Under the pieces are notes generated by a model, which did not search any database, had not been told where the DNA came from, and worked only from the letters and a program-made list of their open reading frames with translations. Positions 52,288 to 60,960 of a stretch of 64,000 nucleotides of DNA are shown piece by piece; the stretch's first letter is position 1; each line of letters begins with the position of its first letter. Both the position numbers and the translations under genes were made by a program. The stretch comes from SAR324 cluster bacterium (lineage in GTDB: Bacteria > SAR324 > NAC60-12), in contig JANQJU010000049.1 in the NCBI GenBank assembly GCA_028281495.1, positions 121,912-185,911 on the forward strand, written 5' to 3'.

Positions 52288-53574
52288 ATGAGTTTAAATA
52301 CCTCTATCAATTCAATTTTAATCCTTTCCACGCACGGCTATGTGGGAGCTGAACCCGAACTGGGAAAACCCGACACCGGAGGACAAGTGGTGTACGTGTT
52401 GGAACTGGCAAAACGATTCAGCCGTTTAGGACGGCGTGTGGATTTGGTCACACGACGTTTCGAAAATCAGCCAGAAGTGGATGAAATCAACGAAAACTGC
52501 CGTGTGTGGCGTATTCCTTTTGGAGGGAAAAAATTCATCCGCAAAGAAGACATGCACGATTATATGGATGATTTTGTCACCAATTTTCTTTCGGCGATTC
52601 GTTCGCGCGGTGCCCAGTATGACGTGATCTATTCTCACTATTGGGATGCCGGATGGGCCGGACAAAAAATCGCAGAAGAGCTTGGGATTGCTCACATCCA
52701 CACACCACATTCCTTGGGGTGGTGGAAAGAACAAAATATGGGCAGCAATACCGATATGGATGAGAAGCAAATGGAAAAGGCTTATCGATTCCAGGAGCGT
52801 ATTCGAAAAGAATTTTTAGTGTATCAAACCTGCGATCACCTCATTGCAACGACTGAGCAGCAAACGGAGATTCTTCAAGAACGATACGATGTGCTCGAAC
52901 GTCATGTTACGGTGATTCCACCGGGGATGGATGAGAATCGTTTTTCTCCGGTGCGTCAGGAAGAACGCAAATTGCTTCAGGAAAAATATGACATCCGCCC
53001 TCATGATGTGTTGGCTCTTGGAAGGATGGCCAAAAACAAAGGCCATGATCTCCTGATTGCCTCCTTACCCACTTTGATCCAACTGGTCCCGGATGCGCGA
53101 TTGGTAGCAGCAATTGGTAGTGACAGCTCGAAGCAAGACGACCGAGGGGTTTCAGAACTTGTCAATCTGGCGCAAGAGCTAGGGATCACTGACAAAATCG
53201 TCTGGCCCAAATACATTCCCGATGATGATTTGGCCAACTATTATCGCAGTCCTGGCGTGTTCGCACTTTCCTCAAGATATGAACCCTTTGGGATGGTGGC
53301 AATTGAAGCCATGGCGTGTGGCACCCCGACTGTGGTGACGGTGCATGGAGGTCTGTTTGAGTTGATCGACTTTGGTAAGCATGCTTTGTTTGCTGATCCA
53401 AATCGTGCGGCTGAATTCGGAACCATGCTGGCGATGCCGATGCTGTATCCTGATTTGGCGAGTGAAATGTCGGTGGAAGGAGCACGGTTTGCCCGTCGAA
53501 ACTTTGGTTGGACCGGCATTGCCAAGCGCATCCTCACTATTTTTGATTCCTATCGCAAAGCGGAAACAATTTAG
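52288..53574 (+). CDS. GT4 sucrose-phosphate / mannosylfructose-phosphate synthase-like
   Basis: A 428-residue GT-B glycosyltransferase. The N-terminus ILSTHGYVGAEPELGKPDTG and GGQVVYVLELAKRF match what I recall of mannosylfructose-phosphate synthase from Agrobacterium, itself close to sucrose-phosphate synthase. HYWDAGWAGQKI, HTPHSLGWWK, VIPPGMDENRF, the GRMAKNKGHDLLI loop and the E-x7-E box (EPFGMVAIEAMACGTPTV) are standard for GT4. It probably joins GDP-mannose or UDP-glucose to fructose 6-phosphate, making a compatible solute. It follows the HAD-glycosidase fusion after 3 bp and converges on the next gene with 7 bp between stops. Confidence 0.85.
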   Translation: MSLNTSINSILILSTHGYVGAEPELGKPDTGGQVVYVLELAKRFSRLGRRVDLVTRRFENQPEVDEINENCRVWRIPFGGKKFIRKEDMHDYMDDFVTNFLSAIRSRGAQYDVIYSHYWDAGWAGQKIAEELGIAHIHTPHSLGWWKEQNMGSNTDMDEKQMEKAYRFQERIRKEFLVYQTCDHLIATTEQQTEILQERYDVLERHVTVIPPGMDENRFSPVRQEERKLLQEKYDIRPHDVLALGRMAKNKGHDLLIASLPTLIQLVPDARLVAAIGSDSSKQDDRGVSELVNLAQELGITDKIVWPKYIPDDDLANYYRSPGVFALSSRYEPFGMVAIEAMACGTPTVVTVHGGLFELIDFGKHALFADPNRAAEFGTMLAMPMLYPDLASEMSVEGARFARRNFGWTGIAKRILTIFDSYRKAETI

Positions 53575-53581
53575 GAGGTGC

Positions 53582-56500
53582 TTACTTTTTTTGAAACAGC
53601 TTCAGTTGGCTTTGTAAATACTCCATCACACCTTCTGGAGGTGAGTCTGGTTTGAAACCGTAGTAGTGCCCTGCAATTTGGCGCAGGGTGCCAAGGTTCG
53701 TGTCCGGATACTTACGAAGGAGGCGGAAATAAAGATCCACAATGAACGCGATATTATACAGACGGATTTTATCATCGTCTTGGATCTGTTTGAGGATATC
53801 TTGACGTTGGCTAAATAGAATTTTTTCCGCCTCCAATTTACGTTTGCGGGCACGGAACAAAGGGTTGTTGGCTTTTTTTAGAACCGTATAGTGTTCTTTG
53901 ACCGAAGCAGGCACCCGGTCGCGTAGCAGTTCGTGACGCTGTTTGAGAACCAAGCGGTCTTCCAAACCTTGGTCCGTGATGCGTTGTTTCAGATCAGCAG
54001 AAACCGGTGGATCGGGGGCGCGGTCCGACTGCAAATACTCCAAAAAGGTTTGTACAAGCGGCTGTTGCACCTGTGAGGCCGGAAGGCTCCGAATCACGGT
54101 GAGCATCGATTCTTTGAAAATACTACGAAAATTGGCCTCAGGGGTGGGTTTGATCATCGAACTCGCCACTTCCTCAAACATATTCATCACCTCATCCGTT
54201 CCCATCCCCATCATGTTTTTAAAAATCCCCCGTCCTTTTTCGCGAGGCACCTGAGGGTACCGTTTGTTGCGTACAAACAATCGCACGAAATAGGTTCCCT
54301 CGGTGTTGGGAAGCGTTGGGTCGAAGTAAAGAAGTGAATTACCTACAGCAATAACGTGGTCATCATCGACGCGCAGGTACACCACACATTCTTCAAACTT
54401 CAGAGTGCCCATGTGTTCTTCATCGTAGGTGTATTTGTTTTGGCACCGGATTATCGATGCGTCGTAATACTCGATAAGCATCTGTGCCACTTCGGTAAAC
54501 GCATCATAGTAATTGACGTAGTTTCGGATAAAAAGGCGTTGTTCCAATTCCTCTTTATGACTATGCAGCGGAATGCACTTGTAATCCGGATGATGCATAT
54601 CCTGATTTCGAAACGATGGTTTTTCCGGAACCACCGTTTGCAGCCGATCAAAGGTAGGCGCTTCTTTAGGCTCCTCTGGTTCAGGGGGAGGGGGTTTGAC
54701 TTCGATTTCTTTAACAGGTTGTTGGAGCGCCATCAATCGGTTCTCAGCCGCTCGGTAGAAAGCCCGTTGGTAATCGCGATGCTGTTGGATCGTATTCAGT
54801 ACTTGATCCAGTATTCCCACCAAATTGTGTGAGGATTCCGAGGAGCTGGTATTGGTGGAAGATACCGAAGTCTCATACGATTTGTGAACAGTAGTGAGAT
54901 CCTGCACCAGCCCTATCATTTCTTCCCGCATGCTGAGACTATGGACAATTGGGTCTGCGGCCCCTTTTTCGCCGGGCACTTTGAAGATTTCTTCTCGTAA
55001 ATCTTCAAATAGCGAGTTGAAGCGCAAAGCGGGTAATTGTGAGAGGGCGCTTAGCTCCAGGTTACGAATGACCGTGACATGGCAACGGTCTTTATTGTTT
55101 AAAGCTTCAAAAAAGAACTCGTTTTTGCGTTCCCCTTTTTTGTCCACAATTTCCAAACCACGGTCCTGATAGACACCCGCTTTCACTTGGCTGCGTTCGC
55201 AAGTTCCTGCTTGACGGTCTTTTTCGGCCATTTGGTTGACAGACCATTCCAAGGCCGTGATCTTTTTCACTTCGTAGTAAAATTCTTGATAGGGATTGTG
55301 AAGGTGGTCGAATAGTAATCCGGAAAGGTTGTATACAATTCCACCGAAGTCGTAGGTATTGCCTTCAGGAAATAGCGGAACCTCTCGGTGTTTCTTCATG
55401 AATTTGTCCAGCTGATGCGAAAACGTACGAATGCGCAAAGAATTGTGGACCAAGCGAAATAGCAAGGAATTCAATACCTTCTCGGAGTTTTGTTCTAACT
55501 GTGCTGGAGTGATTTGGGTTTTGCTGGCTTTGGCGAGATTTTGGATCAGGGTGACTTTATCGTCTCGGTTTTTCAGCACCGCCGCATTTTCCGGGTAGTC
55601 TAATAAATGATTGATCAAAGCTTCGTTGCCCAGATTGCGGTATTGCGACAAGAGGTAGGCGTGGCGTTGTAGGTTATTTTCCTGGCCCACGCCGTTGATG
55701 GTTCCCATATGCGTTGACCGCTCCAAAGCCTCCTTGCTTTTGGCACTGAAGATCTCGTCAGGCAGTGCCAATACAAAACTTCGGCTCAGGTATTCCACCA
55801 TTCTACCCATTTGCATTGCAATGTATTCCTTCACGATATCCAGGCGTTTGATGGCACTGTAGGTAAAAAAGTATTCCTGTTTTCGAGAATCTAAGTCGTT
55901 TTGATATTTGACCATTTCTCGTTTCAATGTTGCGGAATCCACTCCCTTTTCAAGCAATTGCATTTCTCGATCTTGAATCTGCTTGCCCATATAGTTTTTC
56001 AGGTAGAGCTGCGTTTCTCGCTTTGCCCGCGCCTGTTCGTTTTGGAAGAAGTGATCAATCACACCATGAGGCGAGAGACCGGCCGGGTGAAAGCTTTCTG
56101 CAATCAATGCTTCATCTCGAAACATCCCAAACCAGCGGTCGATTTGTGAACGAAGTGGATCGCGTTTGCTGCCAGGGTTCAGCATGCGTTCCAAAGATTT
56201 TTCTATCTTTTTGGTATGCCGATAAAGCGTGCGGAACAGGAACTCCTTTTGTTCCAAATTGCCAGTGAAGCAGCTAACGAGCAAAAACTTCATTTCTTCC
56301 AAGTCTGCCAAAAATGGGTACATCAACAAGAATGCGTCCAAGCGTTCTGGGGACTTTTCTTTGCGAATGATTTTAAGCAATGTGGTCAATCGTTCCTGAG
56401 CACTTTGGGAGCTATTGGGGTCAAACACGCGGGTCGTGTCGGTTTCGCTATAGGTCAGTTTGGAGATTTCTTGGCGGAAGAATTTTTTGAGGTCCGACGA

Positions 56501-56623
56501 TTTCAAAGGAGATAAGTGGAGAGCATTTTCCAACCATTGCTGATCATCCGGTAGGTCAGCGTCTGAAAAATTGGCATTGGAGGCTGATTCAAAAAATAAA
56601 TCCAGTGTAGGACCGATTGCCAT
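53582..56623 (-). CDS. Large orphan cytoplasmic protein
   Basis: A 1014-residue protein with no family I recognise. No signal peptide or membrane segment; mostly helical and highly charged. It contains long helical stretches (EQARAKRETQLYLKNYMGKQ, REMQLLEKGVDSATLKREM), a Ser/Thr-rich segment (SSTNTSSSESSHNL) followed by a Pro/Glu hinge (VKPPPPEPEEPKEAP) near residue 655, and a later part with strands (FEECVVYLRVDDDHVIAVG, YFVRLFVRNKRYPQVP). The C-terminal 100 residues are Lys/Arg-rich (KKANNPLFRARKRKLEAEKI). ATG 56623 is taken as start; an upstream TTG is possible. The size and the hinge suggest a scaffold; function unknown. Confidence 0.65.
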   Translation of the reverse strand: MAIGPTLDLFFESASNANFSDADLPDDQQWLENALHLSPLKSSDLKKFFRQEISKLTYSETDTTRVFDPNSSQSAQERLTTLLKIIRKEKSPERLDAFLLMYPFLADLEEMKFLLVSCFTGNLEQKEFLFRTLYRHTKKIEKSLERMLNPGSKRDPLRSQIDRWFGMFRDEALIAESFHPAGLSPHGVIDHFFQNEQARAKRETQLYLKNYMGKQIQDREMQLLEKGVDSATLKREMVKYQNDLDSRKQEYFFTYSAIKRLDIVKEYIAMQMGRMVEYLSRSFVLALPDEIFSAKSKEALERSTHMGTINGVGQENNLQRHAYLLSQYRNLGNEALINHLLDYPENAAVLKNRDDKVTLIQNLAKASKTQITPAQLEQNSEKVLNSLLFRLVHNSLRIRTFSHQLDKFMKKHREVPLFPEGNTYDFGGIVYNLSGLLFDHLHNPYQEFYYEVKKITALEWSVNQMAEKDRQAGTCERSQVKAGVYQDRGLEIVDKKGERKNEFFFEALNNKDRCHVTVIRNLELSALSQLPALRFNSLFEDLREEIFKVPGEKGAADPIVHSLSMREEMIGLVQDLTTVHKSYETSVSSTNTSSSESSHNLVGILDQVLNTIQQHRDYQRAFYRAAENRLMALQQPVKEIEVKPPPPEPEEPKEAPTFDRLQTVVPEKPSFRNQDMHHPDYKCIPLHSHKEELEQRLFIRNYVNYYDAFTEVAQMLIEYYDASIIRCQNKYTYDEEHMGTLKFEECVVYLRVDDDHVIAVGNSLLYFDPTLPNTEGTYFVRLFVRNKRYPQVPREKGRGIFKNMMGMGTDEVMNMFEEVASSMIKPTPEANFRSIFKESMLTVIRSLPASQVQQPLVQTFLEYLQSDRAPDPPVSADLKQRITDQGLEDRLVLKQRHELLRDRVPASVKEHYTVLKKANNPLFRARKRKLEAEKILFSQRQDILKQIQDDDKIRLYNIAFIVDLYFRLLRKYPDTNLGTLRQIAGHYYGFKPDSPPEGVMEYLQSQLKLFQKK

Positions 56624-56938
56624 GATCAACTTCAAATCGTTAATGTTTTCAAAGGGAACTGTGGGTACGCGTATTCCCGGATAACATCCGGATTTATAAA
56701 TTCCGAGATCTTTTCTTATTCGACTTATCAGGAATTCGAAATCGATTCAAAAAAGATGCAAACTTTGCCCCAATCCTCATCATTTTCTAAAGTTGGGGTG
56801 GTAAGGCAAGAGCGTTTCTTTTGACCAATGTATTGTGGTTCAAGTTCTTAGGGGGACAGGAATAGAAGGAACATTGACTGAAAAAACGCCAGTACCGTGG
56901 CGTATTGATACTATGCAAAATCTTAAGAGGAGGTTCTG

Positions 56939-57697
56939 ATGAAACTGTTTTGCGCATTGTTGCTCATCATTTTGATGCCCACCAGTTTGTGGGCCAATGA
57001 AACGATTACCATTTCGACGGGGGAGTACACGCCATTCACTTCAGCAAACCTGAAGCACGATGGGTATGTGAATCATATTATCCGGGAAGCCTTCAAACGG
57101 GTGGGATATGACGTGAAATACGACTACCTGCCTTGGAAACGGGCGTATGAACTGGCCAAACAAGGCCGTTATAAAGCCAGTTCGTATTGGTCGATCAACT
57201 CGGAACGGGTCAAGCATTTCCATGCTTCCGAGCCGGTGGTGGTGGATAAAACCGTATTTTATCATCTCAAGTCCAAGTCAATCGATTGGAACACCTTAGA
57301 AGACCTCAAAAAGTATCGGATTGGTGCGACCTTGGAATATTCCTATTCTGAAGAATTTTGGCAGGCTCAAAAGTCAAAAATGTTGAACATTGAGGTTGCT
57401 CCCACCGACGAGTTGAACTTCAAAAAGCTCTTACGGGAACGAATCGATATTTTTCCAATGGGAAGCATCACAGGCTATTCCTTGCTGAGCGAGAAGTTCG
57501 ATCCTTCGATTGTGCAACTGATCACGTTCCATCCGAACGCATTGACCTCTTCTCCAGGACATTTGATGTTCAGCAAAGCCGATCCCAACGCGGAGGACTT
57601 GCTGAAAAAGTTCAATGAAGGATTGGCCCAATTGACAAAAGAAGGGATGATCGATCAATTCACCGATGATCTGTACGCTGGAAGGTATAAGAAATAA
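56939..57697 (+). CDS. Periplasmic solute-binding protein, family 3 (second orphan)
   Basis: A 252-residue SBP_bac_3-like protein with a signal peptide (LFCALLLIILMPTSLWANET). Mature part: ITISTGEYTPFTSANLKHDG, VNHIIREAFKRVGYDVKYDY, LPWKRAYELAKQGRYKASS, YRIGATLEYSYSEEFWQAQK and LLRERIDIFPMGSITGYS. AGGAGGT precedes the ATG. It shares the family fold and the PWKRA segment with the protein at 45562, so the two may be distant paralogues. No transporter genes adjoin; the following gene is a glycosyltransferase. Confidence 0.85.
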   Translation: MKLFCALLLIILMPTSLWANETITISTGEYTPFTSANLKHDGYVNHIIREAFKRVGYDVKYDYLPWKRAYELAKQGRYKASSYWSINSERVKHFHASEPVVVDKTVFYHLKSKSIDWNTLEDLKKYRIGATLEYSYSEEFWQAQKSKMLNIEVAPTDELNFKKLLRERIDIFPMGSITGYSLLSEKFDPSIVQLITFHPNALTSSPGHLMFSKADPNAEDLLKKFNEGLAQLTKEGMIDQFTDDLYAGRYKK

Positions 57698-57742
57698 CAA
57701 GTTCCAATCTTCCTAAATTTTCGCAAAAGCTAGGTGCTGTCT

Positions 57743-58561
57743 ATGAGAAATCTGATTTTACAAATCGATATTCCCACCGCAGAAACGCGCAATATGATGT
57801 TGGGATATCACGGCGAGCTATACAATACCTCGCGTCGTCTGTTTTCGGAGTATGCTAAAAAAGTGGAAGCCGACTATTTATGTTTGGGGTATCGAACTCT
57901 GGAATTGCATCCATGTTTCGAGCGGTTCCAGCTATTTGAAGAGCGGTTTGATGTCTACGACCACATTCTTTACGTCGATTGCGATATCATTCCTAAAACC
58001 ACAGCACCCAATGTTTTCAAGCAATACGAGAATCGAGGATTGTGCGCTTTCCCTGAAGGGGGGGCGTTTTATGGGAATAATCGAGATGTTGACAGTTTGA
58101 CCGAAGGGAAACGGTTGGAAAACCTGATCGAACGACGGCGTCAAAAAGGATACATCGAAAAGGAGCGAGAATTTCTTTCTCAGGAGTGGCTAGAAAATCA
58201 GTATTTCAATAGTGGCGTCATGCTAGTGGACCAAGACACTCGAAAACAAGCACGGATACAGGGGGTGGCTCCATACATCCAAGATTTTGGGATGTATGAT
58301 CAGGCTGCTTTCAACAAATTGGCTTATGAACAGCAGCTTCCTTTCACTCCCTTATCCTACGTTTACAATGGGCTATTTCACATTTACCCGCCCGAAAACA
58401 TGCCTCAAGCCATCCGTTCCTGCCACTTCATTCATTACGCAGGACCGATGAAAAACATCTTTTTTGAGATGACCCAAAAGTTAGGCGATTTTTGGAATCT
58501 TGAGGATCTCGACTCTACAGCATTACAGCAAATCATCGTCGAACATGCGGAGTTGCTGTAA
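57743..58561 (+). CDS. GT8-like glycosyltransferase
   Basis: A 272-residue GT-A-fold enzyme. The metal/nucleotide-binding D-x-D motif lies in ILYVDCDIIPKT (near residue 80), followed by YFNSGVMLVDQDTRKQA and HFIHYAGPMKNIF, the pattern of GT8 galactosyl/glucosyltransferases. The ATG at 57743 is preferred over a GTG three codons upstream because AGGTG is well spaced from it. It probably acts on a surface polysaccharide; acceptor unknown. It converges on the UbiB-like gene. Confidence 0.75.
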   Translation: MRNLILQIDIPTAETRNMMLGYHGELYNTSRRLFSEYAKKVEADYLCLGYRTLELHPCFERFQLFEERFDVYDHILYVDCDIIPKTTAPNVFKQYENRGLCAFPEGGAFYGNNRDVDSLTEGKRLENLIERRRQKGYIEKEREFLSQEWLENQYFNSGVMLVDQDTRKQARIQGVAPYIQDFGMYDQAAFNKLAYEQQLPFTPLSYVYNGLFHIYPPENMPQAIRSCHFIHYAGPMKNIFFEMTQKLGDFWNLEDLDSTALQQIIVEHAELL

Positions 58562-58630
58562 TGCCATCGTTCCCTCAGAACGTGTTTGAAAGATCCGCAA
58601 AACCCTACAGAGGAGCAGATAGTTGGGGGT

Positions 58631-60259
58631 TTAGCTTCGCAGCCCCCACAAGATGCCAATGGCCAAAGCCATTAGTCCAGGAACCGATCCTGACAACCAT
58701 AAGGGAGGGGATTGGAGGGCTAGCATTGTGACTCCGGCCAGTACAAGAATAATCGGAAACAGCTTGGCTTGGAGGCCGCTCGCTTGATTGCGGGCGGAAA
58801 GACCCTGGGATTGCGAGAGCAAGGCATCTGCCAGCATGCCGCCTTCTATGGGAAGGCGTTGTGCCACGTCCCACCACAACGGTAGGGCTTGCAACAGCAG
58901 GGTGTCCATGTCTTCGGAAGGAAATTGCTTGCTCCACAGTTGTTGCAAATAGGGTTTGGCATCTTCGGATATATTCAATTCGGGATCGACCGAGAGGGCA
59001 ACCCCTTCCACTGTCACCAAAGACTTGGCCAACAAGATGATATCCGACGGGAACAACAAACCGTATTGTCCCCCTAATGCCATTTGATCAAAGAGCAGTT
59101 GGCAAAATCCGTATTCCACCACCGTAGCTCCCACCCAATTTTCGTAACATTCGCGGATCGCTTTGCGGAAACCACTTAAGTCCGAATGGCTTTGGAACGC
59201 GGCCAATTTGGTGAGATAAAAAGTGGCCAAATCCAAGTTTCCTTCAAACAACGACGACATCAACATGATGAATTTACGTCGGGTGTCGACGTTGATTCGT
59301 CCGTAGATGCCAAAGTCCAAGAACACGAGATCCCCATCATAAGACACCCGCAAATTTCCTGGGTGAGGGTCGGCATGAAACAATCCGACTTCCAGAATTT
59401 GGAACAAAATCACGTCAAGTGCCCGCCGGACCAGGTTTTTCCGATCCAGTTTCAGCTCTTCCATCAAGACCAAATTGTCGGCAGGGAAGGTGGACAGATG
59501 CTCCATGACAATCAAATTTGAGGATGACTGCAAAACTTTGGGAATTCGCACGCCCCCTTGTTCAACGATGGCAACTCGTAATTCTTCCGTCACACTCGCT
59601 TCATTTTGGAAATCGAGTTCTTGCAATGTATAGCGATACAGTTCCTCAGCCGATGCCAATGGCTGGTAGCCACGAAGCATGGGAAAGAAGCGCTCCACAT
59701 GAAAAGCCAGCCACACCAAAATAGAGAGGTCTTGCTCAATGGCTTCGTCAATCCCAGGTCGTTTGATCTTCACGGCCACAAGCGTGCGGTCAAGCAGTTC
59801 TGCTTGGTACACTTGTGCCAATGAACCTGCTGCCAACGGAGTTTCATCAAAAGAGTGAAATGTTTCTTCCAGCTTGGTGCCGAACTCTGCTTCTAGATAA
59901 GGACGGATCACCTCAAACGGAAGCGGTGGGACTTCTTCTTGAAGATGCCGAAGTTCCTCGGCCAATGAAGTCGGGATGAGGTCACTTCGCACAGACAGGA
60001 TTTGACCAATTTTGATAAATGCAGGCCCCAATTGGGTGAGGGTTTCGCGCACCACAGCTTCCCAGGGGATGGGGGTGCGGGAAGCATCACGCCATTGTTT
60101 CCAGGCACAGGAGAGCTTACTGAATAAGGTGGGGCAATCGCGAACATCGATTCTCGAAAGCGGAACGGAGAGGGCTTGATGGAAAGAGATTTTAAGAATT
60201 TGAAACAGGCGACTCCGGTTGAGAGGCCGCCGATTTAAATCGCGCTGCAACAATCGCAT
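58631..60259 (-). CDS. UbiB/ABC1-family atypical kinase
   Basis: A 542-residue protein kinase-like ATPase linked to ubiquinone biosynthesis or lipid transport in the membrane. Hallmarks are the KxGQ box in FIKIGQILSVRSDLIP, the Ala-rich loop PLAAGSLAQVYQAELLD, VAVKIKRPGI, the Q-E-x-D-F stretch (TLQELDFQNEA), HADPHPGNLRV and FLDFGIYGRI. Two hydrophobic helices at the C-terminus (LFPIILVLAGVTMLALQ, GSVPGLMALAIGILWGL) anchor it in the membrane. The start abuts the rhodanese stop. No other ubi genes are nearby. Confidence 0.9.
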   Translation of the reverse strand: MRLLQRDLNRRPLNRSRLFQILKISFHQALSVPLSRIDVRDCPTLFSKLSCAWKQWRDASRTPIPWEAVVRETLTQLGPAFIKIGQILSVRSDLIPTSLAEELRHLQEEVPPLPFEVIRPYLEAEFGTKLEETFHSFDETPLAAGSLAQVYQAELLDRTLVAVKIKRPGIDEAIEQDLSILVWLAFHVERFFPMLRGYQPLASAEELYRYTLQELDFQNEASVTEELRVAIVEQGGVRIPKVLQSSSNLIVMEHLSTFPADNLVLMEELKLDRKNLVRRALDVILFQILEVGLFHADPHPGNLRVSYDGDLVFLDFGIYGRINVDTRRKFIMLMSSLFEGNLDLATFYLTKLAAFQSHSDLSGFRKAIRECYENWVGATVVEYGFCQLLFDQMALGGQYGLLFPSDIILLAKSLVTVEGVALSVDPELNISEDAKPYLQQLWSKQFPSEDMDTLLLQALPLWWDVAQRLPIEGGMLADALLSQSQGLSARNQASGLQAKLFPIILVLAGVTMLALQSPPLWLSGSVPGLMALAIGILWGLRS

Positions 60260-60757
60260 TTATTCGTTCTCCGCAGGCGGACCGGTCCAGGCTCCCTTTT
60301 CAATGGGATAGCCCGCTTGCGACCAAGCCAACGTGCCTCCTTCGATATTGATGACATGCTCGAAATCATACCATTCCAACAATTTGGTGGCGATGACACT
60401 GCGGACACCACTATGGCAAATGATGCCAATCGTTTTGTTTTTATAGGGTTCCAGCTCCGACAATCGATTGTATAGAGACCGCACAGGAATCAAATAAGCT
60501 TGAGGGAGGTGTCCCAGTTCGCTTTCATATTCTTCTTCGGTGCGGACATCTAAGATCAAATCGATTTTTCCAGATTCCCATAATTCTTTGGCGGTTGCCA
60601 CATCAACGCTCGACTTCAACTCCTTAGTTTCGGAGTTGACACTAGCCACCGTTTGCGCCTGGAGCGCACTACTGCCGAAAACGAGTCCAAGCATTATGAA
60701 AGCCAGGAATACGAATCGGAGAGCAGGGGTTTTCTGAAATTTTGTCTTTCGGTTCAT
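60260..60757 (-). CDS. Exported rhodanese-domain protein
   Basis: A 165-residue single rhodanese domain with a signal peptide (FVFLAFIMLGLVFGSSALQAQ). Motifs: ILDVRTEEEYESELGHLPQA and the active-site loop CHSGVRS with the sulfur-carrying Cys present, then YDFEHVINIEGGTLAWSQAG. The ATG at 60757 has GAGGTAGC upstream. It probably handles sulfane sulfur in the periplasm. Its stop touches the start of the UbiB-like gene, so the two form an operon. Confidence 0.88.
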   Translation of the reverse strand: MNRKTKFQKTPALRFVFLAFIMLGLVFGSSALQAQTVASVNSETKELKSSVDVATAKELWESGKIDLILDVRTEEEYESELGHLPQAYLIPVRSLYNRLSELEPYKNKTIGIICHSGVRSVIATKLLEWYDFEHVINIEGGTLAWSQAGYPIEKGAWTGPPAENE

Positions 60758-60960
60758 AGCTACCTCTTTGAAGTGGGTGAGTGAAAAAAATGCAACAAGA
60801 GGGGCACAACTGAAGCGATGATACGACAATTCGCGACGGCAAGCAATAACTGGTCTTTCATGGTAAATCGTTTGTGTTTTCAGGCAACCTACTGTTAAAA
60901 CGAGGGAATTTTTAGGCCACCTTTCATTTTCATCGATTCTTCACTGTTTAGCAGCTTCTT

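Noticed and set aside
58624..58648. TGGGGG...CCCCCA inverted repeat as a terminator between the GT8-like and UbiB-like genes
   Set aside because: No T run on either side and it overlaps the UbiB stop codon; too weak to call.
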